Shown here in pieces: positions 54,485 through 64,000 of a DNA stretch of 64,000 bases. This stretch comes from Dugong dugon (lineage: Eukaryota; Chordata; Mammalia; Sirenia; Dugongidae): contig CM057462.1 of NCBI GenBank assembly GCA_030035585.1, positions 138,844,734-138,908,733 on the forward strand. The letters run 5' to 3'. The position numbers were made by a program, and so were the translations under genes. Each line of letters begins with the position of its first letter. Position 1 is the stretch's first letter. Below the pieces are notes generated by a model that worked only from the letters and a program-made list of their open reading frames with translations, was not told the DNA's origin and did no database searches.

Positions 54485-54885
54485 TCAAGTGACAGAAACA
54501 CAACTCTATCTTAGGCAAAAAGATAAATTTATTGGCTCAAGAAATCCAAGAAAGAGCTGAGCAATTCTCATTCAGACTGGTTCTCTCTGCATGATGGGAG
54601 AAATGGCCGTCCACAGATAACAAGTATTATATCTCATGATTTCTATCCCCAGTGAGGAACTGCCTGTCCCAGACAGAAAGATTCCAGGAAAAGATTCTGA
54701 TTGGCCCAGGTTGGGGCAGGCGCTCACTCATATTCCAACCAACTCTGTATAGGGAGGTGAGATTCAGCAAGAACACGGCAGCTTCAAAACACCATTTCCA
54801 GCTGCCTAAGAGAATATTCCTTTGGACACCAGTCACAGGCCTCACTCTCTTTACAGGATGGATCAGTTGCACCAAGTGACACATC
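54485..54885 (+). repeat. Ancient interspersed repeat, family unassigned
   Basis: 'aagtgacagaaacacaactc', 'aaaaagataaatttattggc' and 'gattctgattggcccaggtt' follow the order of a repeat widespread in mammals. I cannot name it with confidence. Opposing frames of 75-86 codons here are not genes. Confidence 0.45.
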
Positions 54886-55600
54886 ACCTAGACACATTCC
54901 ATGAGTTGCAGGAGGAAGAAGTCACCTGGAAATCTCCATACGTTCAAGCCCTGAGTTCAGGACCATAGCTTTAATTTACCGTCCTCCTTCTAATAAGGAT
55001 TTATCCTGTCATGTATGGGGTCCCAGTTCACCTCAGTCCCTGCCATAAATCCAAGGCTCTATAGTCAACCATCATTTTAGGGCATGCATTCTTATATTAT
55101 GATGTTGATCCCTAATTCCGCACCCTTCTTCCTTTTCCTCTAAAATTCTTTTACTGTGTCCTCTGGGATTTCTGATTTGTGATCAACAAACTCATTTGTA
55201 TATGAACATTCCCTTCATCTCCTTGCCTTAACTGAAACCTAGTTGTCTTCTTCTGACACCACCATCCCCCCTGCAATCCTCACCTTGGAGGCTGTTTTCC
55301 TTTTAGTTTTTCTCTCATGAAGCATGAATAGTAAATGTACTCATGAGTAGTAATGTATTCCTTGCTTCTCATTGTCACATTTAAATAATTTCTCTTACTT
55401 TCTCATTCAAAGCCCCTAATCCCTTTTACCTTACAACGTTCAACTACACCACCCACTAACATCAACTTGTCTTTTGAAACTGTCATCTATTGACCTCCTG
55501 ATCACTCATTTACTGAAAACTTAGCTCCTTGATCATTGTTCCTACCTCTGTCCCTACTCCTTTCTGTCTTTTCCCCTCCCAAATACATTGCATGAACATT
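54886..55600. other. Pyrimidine-rich sequence, possibly LINE-derived
   Basis: The text runs into an L2 downstream and may be an upstream part of it, but it is too diverged to say. No gene was seen. Confidence 0.3.
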
Positions 55601-56510
55601 TACTTCTCCATCTTCACTATCATCACTTTAGCCCAAAGTCTCCACATTGCTTGTCTGGATTACAGCAATAGTACTGTAACTGGCCTCCCTAAAATCCATT
55701 CTTCCCAACAGCCAGAGTAATCTTCTGAAAATGAAAATCAGGTGATGACACCATTTTGCCTTCAACTATGACATCTAAAAAATTTCTACAGGTAGTTCTT
55801 TGAACCAAGTATAAGCTCTTTTCTCAAGGCTTCAAAGTCCTGAGTGGTTTGACTCCTACCAGTCTCTTCAGCATTATCCTCTATGATGTTCCTCACTGCT
55901 CACTACCTCCCAGCCATATCACTTTTATTTTCCTTGAGAAAGACAAGTGCTTCCCTTCTTCAGGCCCTTAGCATGTGCTGTTGCCTCAGCCTGGAACCCT
56001 CTCTCCATTGCAGTTACCCATACACCCCCTTCACAGGGTTGGCCTCTTTTTCTTTCACATCCAGACTCCAGTGTTGGTCCTCAGAGAGGTCTACTCTGAC
56101 CAGTCTATCTAAAGTGGCTGTGCCTCCCAGCCTACACACACACCTTTCATTACCCTGCCACCTTCCTTTCTTTATCTCTTTCATAGCAACTCTCACAATC
56201 TATAACTATCTTAATTAACATCAGTTCCATGAGGGAAGACATCACGTCTGTCTTGTTTTCAGCTCTGCATTACCTACCCCCAAACCAAATCATCTGCCGC
56301 TGAGCTGATTCTGACTCATAGCTACATTATAGGACAGAGTAGAACTGCCCCCTAAGGTTTCCGAGGAGCGGCTGGTGGATTTGAACTGCAGACCTTTTGG
56401 TTAGCAGGCACAGCTCTTAACCACTGCACCACCAAGGCTCCTGCATTACCTACCCAGGTCCAAAATATAGAATGTGTTGAATAAATATTTATTGAATGAA
56501 TTATATTCAT
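55601..56510 (+). repeat. Long L2 LINE 3' end, split by an AfroSINE
   Basis: This is one of the clearest L2 pieces: 'tggattacagcaatagtact', 'cttcaggcccttagcatgtg', 'gtcctcagagaggtctactc', 'cagttccatgagggaagaca', 'ttgaataaatatttattgaa'. The open frame at 55883-56218 is a remnant within it. Confidence 0.8.
56280..56440 (-). repeat. AfroSINE with perfect 15-bp duplication
   Basis: This is a minus-strand short-type AfroSINE. Identical repeats ctgcattacctaccc lie at 56265-56279 and 56441-56455. It interrupts the L2, which continues in register across it. Confidence 0.95.
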
Positions 56511-57055
56511 TGTGAACCTACTATGTTTCTTTTATAAACTAATATACTTGTCATATGTCCTCTGAGAATTGAGCCCAAGATTAGGTACGTGAAAGGACAC
56601 AAATAAAGTGGTGTTATTGGGTCTGGGAATAAGAGACTTACATTACAGGAACTTCCAGAAGTCTTTTTACCTTTCTGGATCTCATCTTCTCTGTAAATTG
56701 AGAAGTTTAGACTCAAAAAAAGGTCACAATCTTTTATTTGTTCCACATATTTTTAGTCACAGCACATTCCTATTAATGACTTCTTTCGTTGAGCACAGTG
56801 ACTATTGTTGGGGAATCTCTGTTGAGGTGATTTCAGCATTATTCAATGGATCTCCAACCCTTTGCCTTATAATAACTGGACTCAATAGCTTTACAGTTAC
56901 CAGAATATTATGCTGCATTTATAATACCTGCCTTCACACAAAGTAGTTATATGAGTCATCCAAAATGGCCATTCCAGGATATTTTATTATGGTTTCAATG
57001 ACAGAAAGGCAAATTTAGGTGAAATACTTTAAAAACATTTCTTTATTAAAAGCAT
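56511..57055. other. No recognised feature
   Basis: A 112-codon frame at 56608-56946 has no recognisable domain. No repeat was recognised. Confidence 0.3.
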
Positions 57056-57059
57056 ATTT

Positions 57060-58115
57060 ATGAAGAGATCTTTATGTGCTGGATATTGTGCTAGGTTCCT
57101 TGGAAAGAGTGGTGAGTACAAGAGATCTAGATTTTATTCCCATGGAACTTTCAGTCAGGTGGGTGAGATAGGCATTGAACAGACGATGGCACTAAACCAA
57201 AAAAAAAAAAACCAAACCGGTTGCTGTCAAGTCAATTCTGACTCATAGCGACCCTATAGGACAGAGTAGAACTGTCTCATAGGGTTTTCAAGGAGCAGCT
57301 GGTGGACTCGAACCACCAACCTTTTGCTTAACAGCTGAGCTTTTAACCACTACACCACCAGGGCTCCATGATGGCACTAGTGGATGTATAATTATAAAGG
57401 AAGTAAATTCTCTGAAGGAAGGGAGATATGGGTTTCTGTGAAAATGTCTAACAAAGGAATCTGACTTAGACTTGGGGACAGGGCATCTTCTAGAAGAAAG
57501 TGACAGTTTAGCTGAGACATAAAGGATGAGTAAGCAGTTAGTTAACTAGGTGGAGGTGCCGGTGGGGTGAGAGAGCATTCCAGGCAGAGGGAGGGGCATG
57601 TGTTAAAGTCCTGTGGTGGAAAAACTTGCTGAGCTGAAGGAACTGAAAGAAGGTCAGTGGGGCTGGAAAGTAGAGAATGAGGTAGATGATGATACTATTT
57701 GATGATTATACTATTTGATGACAGGAGCCAGAAATGCAGGACCTTGTAGTCTATATGAAGACTTTTGATTTTTATGATTTGTGGGACATCAATAATGGTG
57801 TTTACAAGGGGTAACATCATCAGATTTTGGTTTTGCAAATGTCACTCAGTCTGCTGTGTGGAGAATGTGCTGGGAGGGTTAGAGTGTAGGAAGACCAGTC
57901 AGTAGGCTATTGCAGAATCTCTTGCAAGAGCTGATGAGAGCATGGATTAGGGGAGTCACAGTGGATATGGTAATCAGTGGACATATTTGAGAAATATTAA
58001 GACAGGATTCTGGCTTGTGGTGCCATTCACTGACATGGAGAACACTGGAGTACGATTCCGTTTCAGTGACAGATCATGAGTTCAGTCCTGCACGTGTTGA
58101 GACTGAGATGCCTTC
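57060..58115 (-). repeat. Long L2 LINE fragment, split by an AfroSINE
   Basis: Reversed L2 from 'ggatattgtgctaggttcct' through 'gcattccaggcagagggagg', 'ctgaaagaaggtcagtgggg', 'tctgctgtgtggagaatgtg' to 'catgttgagactgag'-like text near 58110. An AfroSINE lies at 57195-57369. Confidence 0.7.
57195..57369 (-). repeat. AfroSINE with perfect 10-bp duplication
   Basis: This is a minus-strand AfroSINE with an A-run (from 57199) in its reversed tail. Identical repeats gatggcacta lie at 57185-57194 and 57370-57379. Confidence 0.94.
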
Positions 58116-58300
58116 AAGCCAACTGCTAACCAAAAGGTCAGCGGCTGGAATCCACCAGCTGCTCCACAGGAGAGAAGATGCAGCAGTCTGCTTCCATAAA
58201 GATTTCAGCCTTGGAAACATTATGGGGCAGTTCTTCTCCATCCTATAGGGCCACTATGGCAATTCAACTCAATGAGTTTGTTGGTTGCTTTGTTTTTTTA
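58116..58300 (+). repeat. AfroSINE lacking most of its head
   Basis: 'aactgctaaccaaaaggtca' to 'ctcaatgagtttgttggttg' is a long-type AfroSINE on the plus strand. It begins inside the tRNA-like head, so it is 5'-truncated and abuts the L2. Confidence 0.75.
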
Positions 58301-59984
58301 CCAACAACCACAATAATTTTCCAATCCTAGGCTTCAGAGGAGGGTAGAGATTTTGCTTTTCTTCTTATTTTATTTTAAGGAACATTTACCATACCTTTAA
58401 ACATTCTGTTTTCCTCATTTTGTTTTTGAAAGCGCTTCATTGATGTTTTTCTTTATTCGAATTCTTACTCATGATCTCCTATGTAGAAATGAGGCAGATT
58501 CCTTAACACTTCAAAATTAACCCCTCTAATGATACATTTACATTCTTTTCAAAAGAATGCAAGGTAAAAAATGTGTGTATAGCTTTTCAAAAACTGCATA
58601 TACACAATAAGTGTTTAAAAAATGCTATTTATTTGTAATCATTGGCTTAAATTCCTAGACTAAAATTAGCAATCTTGCAGGTTGCAGAGGAAAGCAATTA
58701 AACATGCAACTTTATTGAAAGCAAATGTGTTTGGGAAGGGACAAAGGAAGTAGAAAATTGTGTAATTCCAAATATATATTACCTCAATCCTTTGTGCTGG
58801 TTTTGTTAACCTCCTGTAATAGGAAACCTGCCTAGAATCTTAGTTACACTTGTGTACAAAAGAATCAGCCAGGTGTACAATCCAGCCAGAGAATTATTTG
58901 CAGTTTGATTGCTGAGCAATTGATAAGCTCTATACAGGGGTGAGCTATTCTGTTTCCAAGACAATAAATAGTTGGACTTTAAAATTATTGATCCAGTTGC
59001 TCTGGCTACCCTAATAGTGAAATTAGATTGATGGCTCATGATCTGATCATTGTTTGGTGATTGAATGTTAGGCTCCATCTCCCCACATTAAGGGTGGTTG
59101 TACACGATTCCTAAACCTTTGCAGCAAGGTGATTCCTTTCTGCTGATCATTTGTATGGAGAAAGTGTTGTAATTCTAACGTCATTTCCTCTCCAAGTTCA
59201 GTGTCTGAAAAATAAACTGCAAAGTAGAACTCAAGGAGTAGAAATGTGTCCCTCTCTCAGCTACTCTTCATCTTCATCACCAACTCCCACATGGACGGGT
59301 CTCTTTTAAAAAAAGACCGGATCACAAAAAACAATTACTTGAGGAGAAACTTGATTCAATCCCTTTTCTCCTCTTGACCAGACATGCGATATATTTTAGA
59401 CGGTTTCATCAGCTCATAGTTTTTTTCTTTAGTGTTGTCTCAAGCTTCCAACATGTTACATCAAATAAGGTGCCAGGTTCTTCCCTACTTGTCCTTGTAC
59501 TTTTACAGTTAAGTGACTTGAGAGATTGTTTCTGATTATTTATCCTATTAGATGGTTTTCATGTTTCTTCTATTCCTTTTGGGTTACTGCATCTACATCA
59601 GACATCCATTATTGTCTGCTTGCTCTGGGAACAGCACCATGCTAAGTGGTGAGGTAGGACAAGGGAAGAGCAGCCACTGACCATGCTCCCGAGGAATAGC
59701 TCATTCAGCAGCAAATACAATGATGTGGTATTCAGTGAAAACGCTTCCCAGACCCCACATGAGGACATGGAATCTGGCAAAAGATTTTTTTTTTTTCCTG
59801 ATCTATGAATTTATCTATGAGAAAATTCTGACGGAACTATGTAAATGAAATCACAGTTATGTATGAATGAATGATGTTCGCTAAAAATAACACAATTTTG
59901 TGAAATTGGGATTTTCCTGAAAAAGCTGGACTAGTTTTATGGGTTAAAGTAAATCTAATTTATTTCATTTCATTTCACTCCATT
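58301..59984. other. Repeat-poor sequence, candidate conserved block at 58600-59095
   Basis: For about 1.7 kb I recognise no repeat. The 58600-59095 part is AT-rich with dense words such as 'agacaataaatagttggact' and 'gaaattagattgatggctca', which look like regulatory sequence. No frame shows a known protein. Confidence 0.4.
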
Positions 59985-60860
59985 TCAATCCAACAAACAT
60001 TTTTTGATTCCTAACTCTGCACCTGATACTGTGGTAGGTGTTGTGAATGCAAATTCCAGCCCTCAAGGGACTCGCTGTATCCTGGGGAAGAAAGACAATT
60101 AAGCAGCAACATGACAATGTGATGTTTGCTGTGACAGAGGAAAGCACAGGATGCTTTGGGAACTGAGGATGGGAAGGTCTAACTTTTGGACAAGGAGACA
60201 TTTTTCCAAATACTTCTAAGTGGAGATGACTGCTGAACTTAATCTTGAAGAGTGAGGGAGAGTTTGCCAGGCTGAAAAAGGAGAGAAAGAGATTCTAGCT
60301 CTAAGAAACCATAAGTTGCCATCGAGTCCATTCTGATTCATGGCAAGCCATGTGTGTCAGAGTAAAATTGTGCTCCATAGGGTTTTCGACGGCATTTTTT
60401 TCAGAAGTAGATCACCAGGCCTTTCTTTTGAGGTGGCTTTGGGTGGACTCCAACTGCCAACCTTTTGGTTAGCCACCGAATGCATTAACTTTTTTGCACC
60501 ACCCTGGGACAGCCCTAACGAAAAACATATGAAAAGAAATAGAAACGTTAAAATGCATTCATGTTTGGAGAATGACAAATCACTAGGGATGGTTTTAGGC
60601 TCTAGAATTTATGAAAGGGCAGGTCACTAGGATGTGTGTGGAGTTGCAGGAGATGCTTTCACGGAGGACGTTTGATTTGAGTTTAACCTTGAAAATGACC
60701 GTGTGTAGGATAACAAAGGGAGAGACAAGAGCACCCTAGATAGGGAGAGAGTATGATCAAGGCATCCAGTGTAGGAATGGGCATGGCATGTGGGAGAGGC
60801 AGAAAATAAACCAGATTGCTTGGACTGAAGAAACAGAGACAAACAAGGTAGTCAATAGGT
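59985..60860 (-). repeat. L2 LINE fragment, split by an AfroSINE
   Basis: Reversed L2-like order ('caacaaacattttttgattc', 'aaattccagccctcaaggga', then 'tgaaaatgaccgtgtgtagg' after the SINE). Diverged. Confidence 0.55.
60308..60515 (-). repeat. AfroSINE variant
   Basis: This is a minus-strand copy of the variant form: 'ataagttgccatcgagtcca', 'gtgctccatagggttttcga', 'agaagtagatcaccaggcct', 'ccaccgaatgcattaac', ending near 'gcaccaccctgggac'. The same variant occurs at 41442-41798 and in part at 6637-6735. Confidence 0.85.
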
Positions 60861-60864
60861 GTTG

Positions 60865-61375
60865 TCTTAGGCTGGGTGCTGTAGAGGAGCAAAACCAGTG
60901 AAGCATACATATGTAAATATATAGAGAGAAGTTTACCTCATGACAATAGCTCACTCAGTTGTGGAGGCTAGCAAGTCCCAAATCCGTGGGTCAGGCATCA
61001 TCAGGCTGGAGGCTTCTCCTGACTCACGTGGTTGCAGGGACTGATGAACCAGAGATCAGCAGGTCAGGAAGAATGCTGGTGGCTCATGAGGTTTCAGGAG
61101 CTGGCAAATCCCAAGATCTGCAGGTCAGGCAGCAGGTTGCTGGCTCAGAGGATGTCAGAGGTCAAACGATAATCAGTTGGAGGCAGGATTCAGAAAGAGC
61201 TTTGCCAGAACATCCGTGTATATATTGGATGCAGGCCACACCTCCAAGGAAGCTGACTGACTTTCAACTGATTGGCTGCTCACATTGGATCACAAAATGG
61301 AGGATGATTACATAATATCTACCAAACCACTGAGAATTATGGCCTAGCCAAGTTGACACATAATCTTAACCATCA
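60865..61375 (-). mobile_element. Solo MaLR-like LTR
   Basis: On the minus strand it starts 'tgatggttaagattatgtgt' then 'caacttggctaggcc' and ends 'cagcctaagaca'. That opening is shared with the LTR at 32278. A TATA-like 'atatatacacgg' sits near the middle (about 61216-61227 on plus). About 511 bp. No duplication was found. The 118-codon frame within is not a gene. Confidence 0.65.
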
Positions 61376-61640
61376 CTTGAGGGCCAACTCAGTGTGACTG
61401 GTATTGGCTTCCTGGAGTACTGTGTTGAGAAGGATTCTGAAATGGACTTTGTGCTATGGAATAAGTACTGTGATTTCTTAGTAATATCTGCCAAGGATGA
61501 GGGAGGGGGAGGTATTGAAACACGTACCATGTATTTGATATGCTATAGGTATCTTATCAACAGAACTTATGAAATGAGGTGTGCTGTTAGGATATTCTGA
61601 AAAAGGTTTGGAAGCTTGGTTCTTATACATACATATGTAC
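61376..61640. other. No recognised feature
   Basis: No repeat or gene was recognised. Confidence 0.3.
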
Positions 61641-61860
61641 ATATATATATATATATATAGATATAGATATACTCCTGTTGCCATCGAGTCGATTCCGACT
61701 CATAGCAACCCTATAGGACAGAGTAGAATTTCCCGCTAGGATTTCCAAGAAGCAGCTGGTGGATCCAAACTGCCAACCTTTTGGTTAGTAGCTGAGACCT
61801 TAACCACTGCGCCATCCAGGCTCCAACATATATGTATATATATATGTATATATATATATT
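61641..61860 (-). repeat. AfroSINE between two TA-rich microsatellites
   Basis: A minus-strand AfroSINE (61673-61825) is enclosed by TA/TATG-rich runs at about 61630-61671 and 61826-61860. The microsatellite probably served as target, so its two halves act as the duplication. Confidence 0.88.
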
Positions 61861-62075
61861 TGGAGTCCCTGGGTGGTGCAAATGTTTAAGCAATCAGCTG
61901 TTAGCTGAAAGGATGGTGGTTCCAGACCACCCAAAGGTGCTTTGAAAGAAAGACCTGGCAATCTATTTCTGAGAAACCAGCCACTGAAAACCCTATAGAG
62001 CACAGCTCTACTCTGGCACACATAGGGTCACCACGAATTCAAATCTTCTTGATGGCAACTGATTTGTTTTTTGGT
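61861..62075 (+). repeat. Long-type AfroSINE
   Basis: Plus strand, from 'ggagtccctgggtggtgcaa' to 'cttgatggcaactgatttgt'. It faces the neighbouring minus-strand copy head to head across the TA run. Confidence 0.88.
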
Positions 62076-63055
62076 TTTATATGTATTATCAGTATAATCA
62101 TCTTTTTATTCTTAGATCATAACAAATCAGAAGAAGACCATAACAATTATTTTTTTAAGGGCAGGAAAGAATTTAAATATCATCTTGCCCAACCACTTCA
62201 TTTTCCAGATGAGAAAATGAGGCTCAAATTGGTACAATTTGCCAATATATAAAGTTGAAATTGCATTTACCACAACCAGACATTCCATAGCTAGGAATGT
62301 ACACTATAGCTATGCTTCTCAAAGTTTTTGCCGTTGTGGTACATGCTGAAAATGTCAATATTCCTGTCAAATGCAAATGCTGGCTCCACCAAAATCACCA
62401 ACACAGCCTGTGGATTAGACAAAGTTGAGTTTATTGCTTACCACCTACACAGTGCTTTGGCAGTATTTTGGAAGGGAGAAGGAAGGCAAGGACAGAAGTT
62501 ACTGAGAACTGGAAGTTTGGTTTAAGGCAGGTAGTTCAATGTGGGGGCTTGATTAGGACTGAGTAAGGATCACGGCACAACAGTCCAGGATTGCTGTAGG
62601 AGTAGGGTGCCTCCTGGCACTTGATGGAGGCTTACCGGTGGAGTGGGGTGCCTAGCGGTACTTACAGGCAGAGCAAATAGAGCTTTGTAACACTTACCAG
62701 ATCAGGGCAGAGGGCAAGGGGCCAGAGAGAGGCATGCCTGAAGGCACGGATGAGAAGCTGTCCTGATGGAAGAATTGTATCCTGAGCGTTTCTGAACCTG
62801 AACTGTAACCTGTTACTTCCCTAATAAACCCTATAATCATAAGTATTGTCTTTGAGTTCTGTGTGGCCATTGTAATGCATTATTGAACTCAGCAGAAAAG
62901 TAGAGAGTGCCATGGGAGGGACTGTTGGTGTCAGAATTGGTAAAGATGGTGGAGAGAGCAAGCATGTCTGACCTTCTCCTTACAGGAATCAGCCTTAGGC
63001 TGGCTGTTGATCTTGATCCGCCTTCCCCCTGGTGAAGTTAGAGGTGGTGAGATGC
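62076..63055. other. Mostly unassigned sequence with a MIR piece
   Basis: Bases about 62190-62245 ('acttcattttccagatgaga', 'aaatgaggctcaaattgg') match MIR in reverse. The rest has no recognised repeat or gene. Confidence 0.4.
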
Positions 63056-63059
63056 TGCC

Positions 63060-63575
63060 CCCACACCATTTTTACATTTGGACACAAAGAAACAAGCACA
63101 AGAATGGTCATAGCAGCTTTGTTTGTCAAACCACAAAATTGGAAATAACGTCAACATCCACCAACAGGAGGATGGATAGATAAATTGTGGTATATTCAAG
63201 TAAAATGGGATATTGTATAGTAGTGAAGAAGAATGAGTTACAACTACATATATCAATATGGATGACTCATGAACATAATCTTGAGGAAAAAGGGGAAAGT
63301 TACCAAATAATATATATGGTATTACACCCTTTACATGTTGGATAGCAATAAAGTGTAAAAGTTTAAGTTTACATGAAAAGTGTAAAGAAATACTTGTGAA
63401 AGGTAAACAACAAATTGTGGGTAGTGATTATCTTCTCTAACTGGGAGGACTCCACACAGGACTTCAACTTCAAGGGGATTGCTATTTTTAAGCTAAGTGA
63501 TGACTTCATATGTGTCCATTATATTTCTATGAATTTTGTATACTTTAAATCTTTTATAATAATTTTTCAAACATG
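63060..63575 (+). mobile_element. Old L1 LINE, 3' end of ORF2 and 3' UTR
   Basis: 'agaatggtcatagcagcttt', 'caaaattggaaataacgtca', 'caacaggaggatggatagat' and 'tgggatattgtatagtagtg' align with the end of L1 ORF2 (the SILY/STD-EW type C-terminus). A decayed 3' UTR follows. It is strongly diverged (L1M class) and on the plus strand. Confidence 0.75.
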
Positions 63576-63579
63576 AACT

Positions 63580-63665
63580 TTTTTTTTTAAAGACACCAAG
63601 GCTTAGAAAAAGGAGCGACTGTCCCAGAGTTCCACAAATCAGACAAGGATCTGGGTTTTTGCTCC
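63580..63665 (-). repeat. MIR fragment
   Basis: 'acaccaaggcttagaaaaag' and 'ttccacaaatcagacaagga' weakly match the MIR core in reverse. Confidence 0.35.
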
Positions 63666-63780
63666 TTTGGGGTAAAGTGCTATAACCATATAAGCCCAAG
63701 GGGGTGCTCAGATATGTTCATTGCTTTTTCCTGAAACCAGGAAGCCCTTCTAGATAAGGCCTTTTGATTTTTGTTTCTTT

Positions 63781-64000
63781 AGGTCCCCATGGCTTCCTTA
63801 ATGAACTGGAGGGAGCACATCCACGGTGATTCAGTCAACACTGTCTCCCCCTCAACAGCAGGTTTTTGTATGAGTCTCCAACTGCCTGCCGCGGAGGTTG
63901 GTAGTGCTGTCATTCTCTGAGAACAGCCATCCTGGGGAGGATGGAGATGGATGGACTTGGAGGAGACAGACCACGGACAGTAATTGGGCTTCACTGGGGA
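63781..64000. other. Unassigned sequence after a splice-acceptor-like site
   Basis: A pyrimidine tract with AG ('gatttttgtttctttag' ending at about 63781) precedes a stretch open on the plus strand to a TGA near 63918. It is also open on the minus strand across 63779-63994 and possibly beyond the window edge. I recognise no protein in either. It may be an exon edge or chance. Confidence 0.25.

Noticed and set aside
55883..56218. 111-codon open frame on plus
   Set aside because: It lies entirely inside the 3' part of an L2 LINE.
1..64000. CRISPR arrays, operons, riboswitches or other prokaryotic systems
   Set aside because: No regularly spaced repeats with unique spacers, no gene clusters and no ribosome-binding sites. 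The repeat content is mammalian throughout.

Overview
This window looks like nuclear DNA of an afrotherian mammal, most likely an elephant or close paenungulate. It is filled with tRNA-headed AfroSINE-type repeats (more than 20 copies or fragments), RTE/BovB-type LINEs, one full-length L1, and old mammalian repeats (L2, MIR, MER5, MER2-like Tigger, MLT1/MaLR-type LTRs). I identify repeat families from remembered consensus patterns, not from a database search, and the species call is an inference. I could not recognise a single host protein-coding exon with confidence. The window reads as intergenic or deep-intronic sequence. The longest open frames belong to retrotransposons or are chance frames in repeats. 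Layout: 1-6.6 kb holds L2/MIR debris with AfroSINEs, an RTE 3' end and an MLT1 LTR split by an AfroSINE. 6.7-9.9 kb is a near full-length, frame-broken RTE/BovB LINE. 10.04-18.35 kb is a full-length L1 with a target-site duplication, a long 5' UTR carrying a tandem duplication, decayed ORF1 and ORF2, and an unusual duplicated 3' UTR. It was inserted into an older L2. 18.4-34.7 kb is mostly older repeats (two related MaLR-type LTRs, MER5A copies, L2, MIR, a Tigger) separated by unique sequence. 34.97-35.53 kb is the only CpG-rich stretch and ends in a good splice-donor match, so it is the best candidate for a promoter and first exon. 36.6-45.1 kb holds two tRNA-Gly-headed SINEs, nested AfroSINEs, a large repeat-poor block (38.9-40.5 kb) and a second RTE with an inverted 5' end. 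45-64 kb holds LTRs, L2 and MIR pieces, more AfroSINEs, a short L1 with an apparent 3' transduction, and several repeat-poor stretches that could be conserved regulatory elements. How the parts relate: the AfroSINE-type elements share both their 3' tails and pieces of their bodies with the RTE LINEs in the same window, which suggests that RTE machinery mobilised them. Two insertions (an RTE and a tRNA-Gly SINE) show 5' inversions of the twin-priming type. I found no new biological system of the operon, CRISPR or defence kind. The most interesting material is retrotransposon architecture and the CpG-rich candidate promoter.
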